From positions 1 through 43,892 of the IMG/VR virus record IMGVR_UViG_3300020203_000717: 43,892 nucleotides of DNA. One strand, 5' to 3'. This document shows, in pieces, positions 7,870-16,632 of this stretch. Both the position numbers and the translations under genes were made by a program. The stretch is from a virus. Each line of letters begins with the position of its first letter. Within the stretch, counting starts at the first letter, position 1. The notes below the pieces were generated by a model. It saw only the letters and a list, made by a program, of their open reading frames with translations. It was not told the DNA's origin and ran no database searches.

Positions 7870-9120
7870 TTAGGCCGCTGCCTTTGCAGCCTTGGCCTTT
7901 GCCGCTTCCACCGCACGGGCACGAACTCGGGCGATCACGGAACTCGACGAGTCCACAGCCGGAGCCTCGGCCTTATCCGGAGTAGGTTCCGGTTCAGCAG
8001 TAGCGGTTTCCGTCGGGGTCTCCACCGGGGCTTCCACAGTTTCAGTCTTCTTCGCACCACGGGCAAGATTGATCTTGTCCATGACGGCGGAAACCGAAGT
8101 CTTCGGGGTTTCCTCAGACGAAGAATCATCACTCTCGTTCTTCGTATTCGCACTCGGACGACGGTACGACGGACCACCGGACGAATCGCTTCCACCTTCG
8201 TTACGAGGACGGAACGGCTTCAAACCGACCTCTTCCCATTCCGGGTTCCACAGACCCTCATCGTCACCCATCATGCGACCGATGCTGATGCTGATCATCT
8301 CTTCCATCACCGCATACTGATCGGCGGTGGGACGCTCCGGGAGACGCTTGCTCAAATCGTGGAAACCGTGTTCCTCGATTGCGGCAAGTTCCTCGTCCGT
8401 GACGGGACCCCACTGGGAGTGCCACGCCGTGCCGGAAGCCCAATCCGCGAACTCGCCCTGCTTGGCCTTCTTCAAGAGGAGAAGCTTGCCCTGCATACGG
8501 GTGAGAAGTTCCTTCTTCGCGGCTGCATCGAGAGACCCACCCACAAGTGCGTGTACGTCGTCGATGTCGAACTCACCCGTGGGAATACGCTCGAACGGGT
8601 CTTCCTCGTTGTTCACAACCGTGTTCATGATCCAACCCTGAATCTTCTTCGTGAACGGAAACACACGAATCGGATTCACCGGAACGTTCTCTTCCTTCAA
8701 GGTGGACTTACGCACGGTGCCCTGATAGTAAAACGTGTTGCTCAACCAGTGAGCATTCGCGATGCTCTTGAGCGCAGTCGATGCCGCAGTATCTCCGGCG
8801 TTCTGCGCGGCCTTCTGCTCCGTGTAAAGTGCACGAACATGCTTCAACACCGGACACTTCTCGTCCCGAGTGTACATCTCCAGACACGGGGCCTTGAAAT
8901 TGACGATCTTGCTCGAATCCGCCGGATCGACAAACTTCATCGGGATGACCTTCTTCTCGGCCCAAAAGCCGCCGGTCATCTCGTCCGCATAGGGAAGTAG
9001 CCGTAGGGAGGTGACTTCGTTGAAATCCATGTTCCAGAACGGAAAGATGGAATTGTCAACTTCGAACGTCTTCTTGCGCGCGTTCAAACGCTCCTTCATA
9101 GCCTTCAAATTCATAGACAT
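7870..9120 (-). CDS. 32: gp32-like single-stranded DNA-binding protein
   Basis: A 416-residue gp32 homologue (T4: 301). A basic N-terminal region (KERLNARKKTFE) corresponds to the T4 cooperativity arm. The core OB-type region has FNEVTSLRLLPYAD and the zinc-binding segment C79...C89-P-x3-H94 (APCLEMYTRDEKCPVLKH). This aligns with T4 Cys77/Cys87, although the third T4 Cys is replaced. FPFTKKIQGWIMNTV and FDIDDVHALVGG match the T4 core. After residue 290 comes a long low-complexity tail rich in Ser, Pro, Glu and Thr, ending in an Ala/Lys run instead of the acidic tail that recruits partners in T4. AGAGG precedes the ATG. The role is to protect ssDNA and organise the replisome. Confidence 0.9.
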   Translation of the reverse strand: MSMNLKAMKERLNARKKTFEVDNSIFPFWNMDFNEVTSLRLLPYADEMTGGFWAEKKVIPMKFVDPADSSKIVNFKAPCLEMYTRDEKCPVLKHVRALYTEQKAAQNAGDTAASTALKSIANAHWLSNTFYYQGTVRKSTLKEENVPVNPIRVFPFTKKIQGWIMNTVVNNEEDPFERIPTGEFDIDDVHALVGGSLDAAAKKELLTRMQGKLLLLKKAKQGEFADWASGTAWHSQWGPVTDEELAAIEEHGFHDLSKRLPERPTADQYAVMEEMISISIGRMMGDDEGLWNPEWEEVGLKPFRPRNEGGSDSSGGPSYRRPSANTKNESDDSSSEETPKTSVSAVMDKINLARGAKKTETVEAPVETPTETATAEPEPTPDKAEAPAVDSSSSVIARVRARAVEAAKAKAAKAAA

Positions 9121-9221
9121 AGTCTGATACCTCTGTGTTCGATAGTTCTGTTAAGTTTCAAAAAGGACTTGGTGGCTCTACGATAGTTCTATGTTCAGTT
9201 CTATAAGAGAGCCAATTCGCC
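9121..9221 (-). promoter_or_regulatory. gp32 leader with repeats and weak hairpin
   Basis: The 101 bases before gp32 hold two copies of AGAACTATCG on the minus strand, at about 9139-9149 and 9180-9190. They also hold a 7-bp stem (9173-9179 with 9208-9214) closing a 28-base loop. In T4, gp32 binds its own leader to repress translation. Whether this leader does the same is inference. Confidence 0.3.
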
Positions 9222-9839
9222 CTAGGCCAAATCTACCTGCTCGATAATTTGCTCTTCCACGGGAAGAACTCTCAAGACAGGAGAAATAACCATTTGAGCG
9301 ATTCTCGATCCGGGTTCAATTCTGTACGTTCTCGTAGAGATGTTGAACACGACACACGATACTTCGCCCCGATAGTCGGAACTCACAGTTCCCGGAAGAA
9401 CCAGAATTCCCTTCGATGACAAACCAGACTGCGGTCTGATCTGGGCCTCGAAGCCGACCGGAATCGTCAATTCAATGCCACACGTGATGACAGCGATTCG
9501 ACGCTCTGCACTATTTAGGGTGACCGCCGCCTCATCCATGGAGGCATATATGTCGAACGCAAAACCGGGTTCGAATTTCACGCTCGTATAGTTGGGGAGG
9601 TAACGAACCCCCATCTCCAACGCAGCGTCCGTGAACTTCGGAGGAACAATCGTTATCGATTCTGATACAGGCACAACCTGTGAGGTCCGACGTGCTTGAT
9701 CCATAATCGCGGTAAGATTCTCCAATGGATCAGCCATCGCGGCTTCGGGTTCGTTCGGGATCACACCTCGAAGGAATGCATCCATCAAACTCTTGGGGTT
9801 CTCTTCGGCGAGCTTCGCGATATCAACGGTCTTGGTCAT
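9222..9839 (-). CDS. dUTPase-fold protein lacking the catalytic Asp
   Basis: A 205-residue protein with a trimeric dUTPase fold. It has motif 1 FAFDIYAS (93-100), motif 2 RPQSGLSSKG (135-144), motif 3 GTVSSDYRGEV (150-160) and motif 4 RIEPGSRIAQMVISPV. Two hallmarks are missing. The catalytic Asp of motif 3 (GxIDxDYRG in active enzymes) is Ser153, and the C-terminal glycine-rich motif 5 that closes over the nucleotide is absent, since the protein ends EQIIEQVDLA. About 90 N-terminal residues precede the fold. It is therefore probably inactive or altered: a dUTP sensor, a dCTP-deaminase-like relative, or a structural protein. Start: ATG at 9839 with AAGGTG 6 bases upstream. It lies between gp32 and a homing endonuclease. 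Confidence 0.78.
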   Translation of the reverse strand: MTKTVDIAKLAEENPKSLMDAFLRGVIPNEPEAAMADPLENLTAIMDQARRTSQVVPVSESITIVPPKFTDAALEMGVRYLPNYTSVKFEPGFAFDIYASMDEAAVTLNSAERRIAVITCGIELTIPVGFEAQIRPQSGLSSKGILVLPGTVSSDYRGEVSCVVFNISTRTYRIEPGSRIAQMVISPVLRVLPVEEQIIEQVDLA

Positions 9840-9898
9840 GTTTTTCACCTTGCCAATTCTAGGTATCCCCGGAATCGACAAAGGCAATACTTTCTAGA

Positions 9899-11242
9899 CT
9901 ATTGATTTTTCCATACATATCTGAGTTTTCCGCAATCCCATATTTTTCCCATATCCTTGGTCCGTTCCCTTTCGGATATCCCATCTTTTCGACGAAACCG
10001 CGATTTGTGATATCTTTTTTTGCTATCCAGATCGACATATGAATAATCGACCGCCACATTCCCATCCAACACAAATCCGTTCTTCGTATAAACAGTTCCA
10101 GAAAACCAACGCCGATCCAAATATGTAACGACATCCCCGGCTTCCGCAGTACCGAATTTTTTCATAAACCGGGACAACAAGCCGGGAACGGCCACTCGAA
10201 CGCAATACCGTTTCAATTCCCACGGGTAAGAAATGGTTTGGCGTGTGGGTTTTCCGTATACGGCAACCCCCACCAAGATATCATCTTGATACGCCCCATA
10301 TCGTATGGTTCCAGACGCCGAACCTCCAATATGATGGGTGTTCAAAAATGTATTCGACTCCATGAGGGATATTTCGCGGATTTTCAATTTACGAGCGTGA
10401 ATTTTTATAGTCTTTCCTGTCATCAATTGTAACGCGGTCTTCACTGCCGTTTGGCGGTCTCTCCACTCATCCTCGTTAATATGAATTAATCGGATCGCCC
10501 GCTTCTCCGCGAGATTGGTTTTATTGATGTGATAATCTTTTGTTTTACCCGTGTAGAATCTTGGATTTTCACAATGCCAAAACAGCCCATTATATTCGAT
10601 ACCTATTTTTTGTTCCGGCAAATAGAGATCAATTTCTTTGCCCAAGAGAGAACGATTTCGTTCTTCCACGTGAAGCCCAATAGATCGTAAATATTCACCA
10701 ATCTCGCGTTCTCCGCGAGATTGGCGCTTGGCACATATCGGACATCCCATTCCACGAAGATGATCATGAATCAATGGATTCCATACATGACCCAGTGGGC
10801 ATACAACCCGAATTTTGTCATGAACTAGCATATCGGTTTTCGTTTCCCACTGAGTTCCGACAGGCTGAACTAAATTGACCCGCTGAATAAATTCGGAATA
10901 TGTTACTCTCCGTTTTAATCCTCGTTTTTTGAACGAACATTTCGGACAACCACCCAACCCTCTTCGGCGTTGAGATTCGACTTTTTGATACGTGCCGTGG
11001 ATTTCACACGAAAGGGTAATTTTGTCCCTTGTACGGATGGCGTCTCCCCATCGCATCTTAGTTCTACGAACAACAGAACACTTCGGACAACCCGCCCCGT
11101 TTGCATGTTCACAAACTAGCTGGTTGAAAATACCATGAATTTCACATGTTATTTTTATTTTCTGATGGGCTCGCAGAGGCGTTTCACAATATGAATATTT
11201 CTCACCGTGCCGATCTGCTATTCTTTGTTTCCAATCGGTCAT
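9899..11242 (-). CDS. Free-standing homing endonuclease, Vsr-like/EDxHD type (HEG-A)
   Basis: A 447-residue member of the family of phage homing endonucleases with a very-short-patch-repair (Vsr-like) nuclease fold. The N-terminus has three zinc-ribbon-type units (CEIHGIFNQ...GCPKC at 33-55, CEIHGTYQK...GCPKC at 79-102, CPLGHVWNP...GCPIC at 148-170). The nuclease follows: GEREIGEYL, KEIDLYLPEQKIGIEYNGL and FWH (about 177-223), with D205, E216 and H223 the likely active-site residues. The C-terminal third has a compact fold with LVGVAVYGKPTR, VPGLLSRFM and TYLDRRWFSGTVYTKNGF, resembling GNAT/Mom-like acyltransferases. The ATG overlaps the terminase stop (ATGA), so it rides on gp17 translation. 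Its DNA is visibly more A+T-rich than its neighbours, which suggests transfer. Confidence 0.85.
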   Translation of the reverse strand: MTDWKQRIADRHGEKYSYCETPLRAHQKIKITCEIHGIFNQLVCEHANGAGCPKCSVVRRTKMRWGDAIRTRDKITLSCEIHGTYQKVESQRRRGLGGCPKCSFKKRGLKRRVTYSEFIQRVNLVQPVGTQWETKTDMLVHDKIRVVCPLGHVWNPLIHDHLRGMGCPICAKRQSRGEREIGEYLRSIGLHVEERNRSLLGKEIDLYLPEQKIGIEYNGLFWHCENPRFYTGKTKDYHINKTNLAEKRAIRLIHINEDEWRDRQTAVKTALQLMTGKTIKIHARKLKIREISLMESNTFLNTHHIGGSASGTIRYGAYQDDILVGVAVYGKPTRQTISYPWELKRYCVRVAVPGLLSRFMKKFGTAEAGDVVTYLDRRWFSGTVYTKNGFVLDGNVAVDYSYVDLDSKKRYHKSRFRRKDGISERERTKDMGKIWDCGKLRYVWKNQ

Positions 11243-14200
11243 ATCAATGGCATCACTGGGTTGTTTTCATCAGAATAATCATCCTCGGGATCAAAATCGT
11301 CCAACACATCGACCCGAATCATATCATCTAGTTCTGGTTCCTGAATTCTCAACTCGTCAATGAGCATCATCATTAATACGCAGGACATAACGATGTCGTC
11401 CTTCGATCCCTCTTTCGCACGCCACGAGGGACCGGTTCGAACGAACGTCTTCAACTGACTCACCAATCGATCCGATCTCGGAACGAACAAGTTTCTCTCG
11501 ATCAGGGATTTCAATTCCAACCCATACCGACGCTTCGATCCCACTGAGGTCCAAAGACCCCTCCATCGGTGTGGTTTATTGAACCCACCGGGGTCTCCCT
11601 TGGCGTTTACGGTGGTCATGGTGGCATCGACGAAGTTGCCCGGGAAGGTTTCGGGACCCATCACATCAATCACGCTGATAATGCCCATTCCGAGCCCGTT
11701 ACGTTCGATTGAGTAATAAATGTCACATCGGCCCAAGTCATGGTCGGGATCATCGTTCTGGGTCGAATAAATCGTTTCTAGGACCCGTTTGAGCATCTTC
11801 GCCTGTGTGGGCTGGTCCGCCTTGTTGTTGTTCCATTCCGCGACCTGAATCATACTGGGGTGTTCCCAGACCTGAATCACCGCATCGTCCGCATCCACGC
11901 CCTCGGAGGGGTCCAACACAACCAAATAGCCCGTATTGGGATAGATTTCCTCAAACCAACGAACCCCCCAACGGTCCACATATTTGGGCGGTCGGACACC
12001 CTCTTTCAGAACCGCCAGCTTCGCGGGACTAATCAGGGTGGGATCGGAGGAGATGAAGGAGCAGGCGAATTCGCGATTCCATTGGGAATCTGTGAAGCCC
12101 GCCTTGAACATCTTCTTCTTGAAAGCTTCTCCCCGGTAGGAAACGATATTTCCCCGAGCGTCAATCGCCTCGGGAGCCACCGTCCACGGTGCAAAAAATC
12201 CAGAGAAATTCACCGAAAGAGAAACTTCCACGGTAAGCGTATCTCCCGGGGAGAACGGCACCGAGGGATCGATTTTGAAAGTCTCGTGGTCAATGATTGT
12301 GAACAGGGACGGAAGTAGATGGCGTCCGTTCACCGAGATGGTTGTTTTGCTCTTGAGCTTGGGAATCTGTATCTTACACGTGTACGTGAACAGATTCGCG
12401 ACCGCTGTCATCTCTTCCTTAATGACATCGGTGGAATCATCATTCATGTTCGCACCGGAAAGTCGATCCTGTTCAAGGGTAAACTGTTCCTCGACTTCCC
12501 TCGTCGCAAACATAGTCTCGTATACTTCTTCCACTTCGTTCGCCGTGTGTTTCCGGGGCGAGTATACGTCTTGCCAATCCCAACTCGTTGGATGCATTTT
12601 GCAATTCAACCAAATCTTGGCGAATTTATCCTCGTCCGTGTTGGGAGTGCTCGTGATAATACACTTACCTCCGGCGGCGAGGACCGGAAAGATTGAGGTC
12701 CAGAACGCCTCTGCGATTCCCGGTCGGACGAACGAGAATTCATCGAGGTAAAGTAGGGAAATTGACATACCGCGTCCGGAACTTTCGGTGGTCGCGAGCG
12801 CCTTGATCTCGGTTCCGTTATCGAATTTTTTCGTTTGAACATCGTTCGTGATGATACCCGGCTTGATCCACCACGGAAGCTCCTCATAGGAGTACCAAAA
12901 CCGTGATAGAATATCCTTCGCTCCGACGTGATCCTTGGAGAGAATGAGAATCTTCTGATCTGGTTTGAAACACGCCCACCACAACACATAACCAGCAGCG
13001 CACTGCGTGTTGTGGGTAGGAATCATACTCTCACTACACAAGAACATATGGCTTTTATGTTCTACCTCAATGCATCTCACCGGAACATTATCTACTTTGG
13101 TAATAGTGTGAATATAATGGTGCTCGTTTTTCGGATGACCCATGCACTTTTCTTGAAGAATGTTTTTTCGATCCAATCCGAACACAACATGATCTATGGT
13201 TGAAAAAGACAGGGTATGATACAATTCTCCATTGACGATTTTTTCTCGAATACGATTCTTGATTCCCAGTGTGGACAACAACTCACGAACCGATTCAATA
13301 AACTCTCGGCTTTTTTGATAGAATTCACATGCACCTCGTGGGGTAGCGTGACCATCGGAGTCCATTAACCCACGAAGAAGGTCCAATCGCTGTGAAACTG
13401 ATCCTCTCAAATACTCCTTCGGAATGTGCTTATTTTGTCGTACACCAGTAGCACGGAGACCAGCATGAAGTTTATAGATGGTCCAACGCCCATTATTTTC
13501 GGTACGGGTGTCTTGTCTCCATTCTCCAACATCATAGCCGCAGGCTTTCACTCGTTCAGATAATGACGGGTAGTCCTGACGTGACGATGAAATCAACCCT
13601 GTTTGCTTGTCGCCGTCTCCTAACCACAAACCCAACACATAAGGATGAATTGCATAGGTCTTAGTTTCTAATTCGAGAGATTTCGTCTTCCTAATACGTA
13701 CGGGTTGGTCCTGTTTCTGAGACTTTTCCAATAATGGAATAATTTCCAATGTCGTGAGAATCGTTTCTTCGTTATTACGATAGACCGGTGTTGATATCTT
13801 CCACAAATGTTCAGCGTCCGCGACGATCTCTTGACCATTATCAAATATGAAACGATAGCATGGCCGGTCTGTCCTGATGGGATGAGCCTTAACAACACGG
13901 GTAATGGTACCATCTTCCGCGAATAATTCGTCACCGTCCTTCAATTCCCCCATAGTTGTCCAACCAGTAGGGGTAGGAATTTTGCATGATACGTGCAAAC
14001 TTTTTCCCGTCTGCCTCGAAAGCATGGCAATCGCGTAATGCGTTTCATCGTAGAAGCGAATAAGTTTTTCTTGATAATCGAATAGGTTGAACGGAAGCGA
14101 TCCCTGAACGGGGTGCTGGAGCTTCACATACTTCCGGATGAAGTAGATCGGGTCATTCGCGCACTTGACCAGTTCGGATAGCTGATCGGGCGTGTACTGA

Positions 14201-14256
14201 TGAGCGAAGTTGGCGGGCTTGTGTTTACCACCTTCGTGTTCTTTCAACCTAGGCAT
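11239..14256 (-). CDS. 17: Large terminase subunit gp17 with in-frame intein
   Basis: The packaging motor: ATPase plus headful nuclease. Counted from the ATG, the 1005-residue precursor contains an intein at about residues 86-416, leaving a 674-residue mature protein. The intein interrupts the P-loop: the exteins join as SRQTGK-TQCAAGYVLWW, which aligns residue for residue with T4 SRQLGK-TTVVAIF. Walker B is LLYLDEFSF, and STPN is the coupling motif. The C-terminal RNase H-like nuclease shows VVLDPSEGVDADD, YYSIERNGLG and SKDDIVMSCV. Between ATPase and nuclease lies an extra beta-rich segment of roughly 80 residues (about 617-695) absent from T4 gp17. Start: ATG at 14256 with GGGAGG upstream; a TTG 15 bases earlier lies inside that site. 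A late promoter core sits just upstream. Confidence 0.95.
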   Translation of the reverse strand: MPRLKEHEGGKHKPANFAHQYTPDQLSELVKCANDPIYFIRKYVKLQHPVQGSLPFNLFDYQEKLIRFYDETHYAIAMLSRQTGKSLHVSCKIPTPTGWTTMGELKDGDELFAEDGTITRVVKAHPIRTDRPCYRFIFDNGQEIVADAEHLWKISTPVYRNNEETILTTLEIIPLLEKSQKQDQPVRIRKTKSLELETKTYAIHPYVLGLWLGDGDKQTGLISSSRQDYPSLSERVKACGYDVGEWRQDTRTENNGRWTIYKLHAGLRATGVRQNKHIPKEYLRGSVSQRLDLLRGLMDSDGHATPRGACEFYQKSREFIESVRELLSTLGIKNRIREKIVNGELYHTLSFSTIDHVVFGLDRKNILQEKCMGHPKNEHHYIHTITKVDNVPVRCIEVEHKSHMFLCSESMIPTHNTQCAAGYVLWWACFKPDQKILILSKDHVGAKDILSRFWYSYEELPWWIKPGIITNDVQTKKFDNGTEIKALATTESSGRGMSISLLYLDEFSFVRPGIAEAFWTSIFPVLAAGGKCIITSTPNTDEDKFAKIWLNCKMHPTSWDWQDVYSPRKHTANEVEEVYETMFATREVEEQFTLEQDRLSGANMNDDSTDVIKEEMTAVANLFTYTCKIQIPKLKSKTTISVNGRHLLPSLFTIIDHETFKIDPSVPFSPGDTLTVEVSLSVNFSGFFAPWTVAPEAIDARGNIVSYRGEAFKKKMFKAGFTDSQWNREFACSFISSDPTLISPAKLAVLKEGVRPPKYVDRWGVRWFEEIYPNTGYLVVLDPSEGVDADDAVIQVWEHPSMIQVAEWNNNKADQPTQAKMLKRVLETIYSTQNDDPDHDLGRCDIYYSIERNGLGMGIISVIDVMGPETFPGNFVDATMTTVNAKGDPGGFNKPHRWRGLWTSVGSKRRYGLELKSLIERNLFVPRSDRLVSQLKTFVRTGPSWRAKEGSKDDIVMSCVLMMMLIDELRIQEPELDDMIRVDVLDDFDPEDDYSDENNPVMPLI
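13009..14001 (-). other. Intein in gp17 with LAGLIDADG endonuclease, class 3-like
   Basis: The insertion is 331 residues, from Ser1 (SLHVSCKIPTPTGWTT) to ...MIPTHN, followed by Thr+1. It carries the non-contiguous Trp-Cys-Thr set that defines class 3 inteins: Trp in block B (ADAEHLW), Cys at block F position 4 (PVRCIEVE) and Thr in block G (PTHN). Most class 3 inteins lack a nucleophile at position 1; this one has Ser, so class 1 splicing is not excluded. The central homing endonuclease has two LAGLIDADG-type motifs, VLGLWLGDG and LLRGLMDSDG, both with their acidic residue, so it may be active. The insertion point in the ATPase P-loop means that unspliced protein cannot hydrolyse ATP. Confidence 0.92.
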
Positions 14257-14271
14257 CCGTATCCTCCCCAA

Positions 14272-14278
14272 TATTTAG
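14272..14278 (-). promoter_or_regulatory. Putative late promoter core (CTAAATA) for gp17
   Basis: CTAAATA reads on the minus strand, ending 16 bases before the gp17 ATG. The predicted start of transcription would fall close to the GGGAGG ribosome site, giving an unusually short leader. Confidence 0.5.
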
Positions 14279-14343
14279 GGTGGATCGGAAAGGAATATTA
14301 ATTTTGGGAATTATATACTTTAGTCCCTTATGGCCCAAACTGC

Positions 14344-15195
14344 CTATTTCGGAGGCTTGAACGCGGCCAAGATGGTCGAGGCGTCGTCTGATCGGAGCAG
14401 GAGGCTGGTTTCGACCTTTTCGCGGGCATCTTCAATAGCGGCGATAGCCCGCCGTTTCGCATCCTCGGCCTCGTCCGCTAGCGCCTTCACCTTTTTGACC
14501 ATCTCCGGCTTCGGATATGGCATCGAAATGGGGTCGAACCCCTCTTTGACTTTCAGGATCGTGTATTCACTCGAAACAACGCAGCCATCGAGACTCTCTG
14601 GAACAACGGCGATGCTTCCATAACTTGCGGCGATATTCGATATTGCAATATCGCCTGCATGGACTGGATAGAGTTTCGAGTAGGTGCCTTCAGAAGGAAG
14701 AACTTCCTCGCCCTCCTCGGCAATGCCCTCATAACGCACCACCAGAACTCGAACATTTTCCGGATGGTCCTTGGTAATGATCTCTTCGTCTGTGTAAATG
14801 CGCTCCTCGACTACCTCAGAAAGTGGAAGGACTCGAAACCCGTTCTTCTTCCAGGTTTTTACGCTGCGGCCCGCCGTCATCATGCAGTTTTTTACATCAA
14901 GCCGATCAGCGATGCGGCTCGACGCTATGCTGTATCGTTTGCTCTCGCCATTTTGAAATTTCTCAAATTCAGACATAACAGTGGCGATCTCTTCATCTGC
15001 TAATTTCCGCGCGTCAACATCCCCGGCGCGCGGTCTCTGCCCCGGTAGAGAAATAACTGCGCGGATCAAAAACCATTTACGGATTTTGTCCCGAAACTCC
15101 TTGTAGGCATCTGATCTCAGTATGCCGTCGTCTATAATTGTGACCCACCGTCCACCGACACGAAGCAGATCGTAATAGCGTTCTGCGAACAGCAA
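14344..15195 (-). pseudogene. Type I restriction-modification M/S fragment, internally deleted
   Basis: The reading frame (283 codons) starts inside an N6-adenine methylase C-terminal region (LFAERYYDLLRVGGRWVTII, then DGILRS and IRAVISLPG). It then jumps to sequence with no methylase character and continues as a specificity-subunit-like domain (FRVLPLSEVVEERI, YPVHAGDIAISNI, VVSSEYTILKV) ending in a coiled coil (ALADEAEDAKRRAIAAIEDA). The AdoMet motif and NPPF/NPPY are missing upstream, and the text after ISLPG suggests an internal deletion. It cannot be a working methylase. It lies directly upstream of gp17 on the same strand, without an obvious phage promoter. It is probably a bacterial restriction-modification remnant, captured or assembled next to phage genes. 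Confidence 0.6.
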
Positions 15196-15412
15196 CGATG
15201 ACCTGACGGGGCTTTTCGAGGCGGAACAGCACGATGGTGTAATTCTTGATGGCGGCGGTCTTGAGCTGTTCTGCGACGCGCTGCTTCACGTTGCGCGTGG
15301 TTTGCCCTACCTTGAGCAGACCTTTGTGCGCTTCGTCGGCAATCGCGTAGGCGTAAATGCGCGGACGTGCTTCCGGCTTGGGCTCAAGGATTTCCTCTAT
15401 GGTTTTACTCAT
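15077..15412 (-). pseudogene. Truncated GIY-YIG/T5orf172-type nuclease start
   Basis: From ATG 15412 the first 60-odd residues ([55 protein letters not shown]) match the T5orf172/GIY-YIG-like N-terminal domain that begins certain bacterial restriction helicase-nucleases. After about NYTIVLF (near 15224) the similarity stops, and the frame runs on as arginine-rich sequence antisense in character to the neighbouring methylase fragment. The start overlaps the end of the methylase pseudogene by 8 bases, the arrangement expected in an intact operon. So the two were once adjacent genes, and a deletion fused this gene's start to the M/S fragment. Confidence 0.6.
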
Positions 15413-16556
15413 CGTCGTCGGAAACTGCGTCGTCGGACGCGTCGCTGGTGAGGTCCATCGGGCGGACAATCTTTTCGATGAAAGCGATCTCGTCGTCGGT
15501 AAGGCCATACCGATCATAGAGGTCGGCATCAGTCCATTTCTTCGTCCACTCTTGGACGGGGACAAAAGTATAGACCTTGCGAGTGGTGTCCTGAGAAGGC
15601 TTGTGTAGAAGGATCAAAAGACGTGTCAGGCGGCAGGTTAAGTAAGAAATCGCGCTTTCGGCTTCGTCCTTTGTGGCGAACGGGCCGATGCACAGGTAAG
15701 TTTCCGACGAGATCGAGCCTGGCCCAGCAACGAACGGCGTGCTGATGATCCGGTGCGGGTAAGTGTCCCTGTTTCCTGTTCCTGGCGCGGCGCGACCGAC
15801 GAATATCTTCCATGCATCAATCAGACCGCCACCTGCGGTTATGGCATTCCGAGCAATATAACCCGTTCCACCGTTCTGATAAACGAGCAGATCGTCGTCA
15901 GAATGCTTCTTAATCTTTCCCTTGAACTTGGTCTCGAGCCCGAATGGCTTTCGCGAACTGACGAGCCTCTCAAAGCGCTGGGTTTCAGGCAACGCCAAAA
16001 TCCCGCTCTGCCCGGTTTCACGGGCGATGACTTTGTGGAGGATCGACACGCCTTCGTTAAAGCGGATGAATATATCCGCGCCATTCTCCAGGAGCGGCCT
16101 TGTGACTTCAGAAACCGGCCAATCCTTGAAATGGGTTGCAACGCGGCAAGGTCCGCGATTTTCCTTGTCCCAAAGGAAATAGCAGACACCGCCTTTCAGA
16201 CCGACGCCGGGAAACACATCGGCAGCGCTTAAGTAATCGTTGATCGAACGCATCCGGTTATCGGACAACATCGACGCGCGGAAATCATCAAGACCTTTGC
16301 CTCCTGCGAACCAACGCGAAGGGATGACCATCGTTAGATATCGTGGCTCGAGCTTTTTCGCCTGTTCCACGAACAGCTGGTAGATTGGCGCTGCGCTGGT
16401 ACCGTGCCCGCCGTCGTCAAGTTGATAGGGCGGGTTTCCAATGATCACGTCGAAATGCATGTCGCCCCAAACAGCTCGGCGATCCGAGGCTTGATATCGT
16501 CGGTGTGGATGAACGCGTAGGCGTGGGACCGCTGCTGCCGACTTCGTAAGTGTCAA
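15405..16556 (-). pseudogene. Eco57I-type adenine methylase, 5'-truncated and frameshifted
   Basis: The C-terminal two thirds of a restriction-linked N6-adenine methylase: [15 protein letters not shown] (catalytic NPPY), [37 protein letters not shown], then a target-recognition-like region up to [20 protein letters not shown] and an acidic tail. Before DMHFD the frame turns to nonsense. The continuation is found one frame over as [20 protein letters not shown], which places a single-base deletion in the G-run opposite 16465-16468. Nothing matching the AdoMet-binding GxG motif remains further upstream; the sequence ends abruptly near 16545. The gene is thus dead twice over. Its genetic order with the GIY-YIG fragment fits a bacterial restriction island. 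Confidence 0.7.
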
Positions 16557-16632
16557 GAATGGTGATGGCGGGACCAGAATTTTTCATCTAAACGCGCTGG
16601 ACAAAGAACTGCCCGACGCAGCTACGGATCGC

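Noticed and set aside
7819-9000. 393-codon plus-strand open frame opposite gp32
   Set aside because: It is antisense to a clear gp32 gene and is rich in Arg, His and Leu, as expected from the complement of a G+C-rich coding strand. It has no recognisable motif.
9512-9518. CTAAATA core on the minus strand inside the dUTPase-like gene
   Set aside because: It lies well inside a coding region and about 400 bases from the next start. It is likely a chance match, though an internal promoter for gp32 cannot be excluded.
14344-16556. A working phage-borne restriction or anti-restriction system
   Set aside because: Every component is truncated or frameshifted, so only a relic (or assembly join) is supported.
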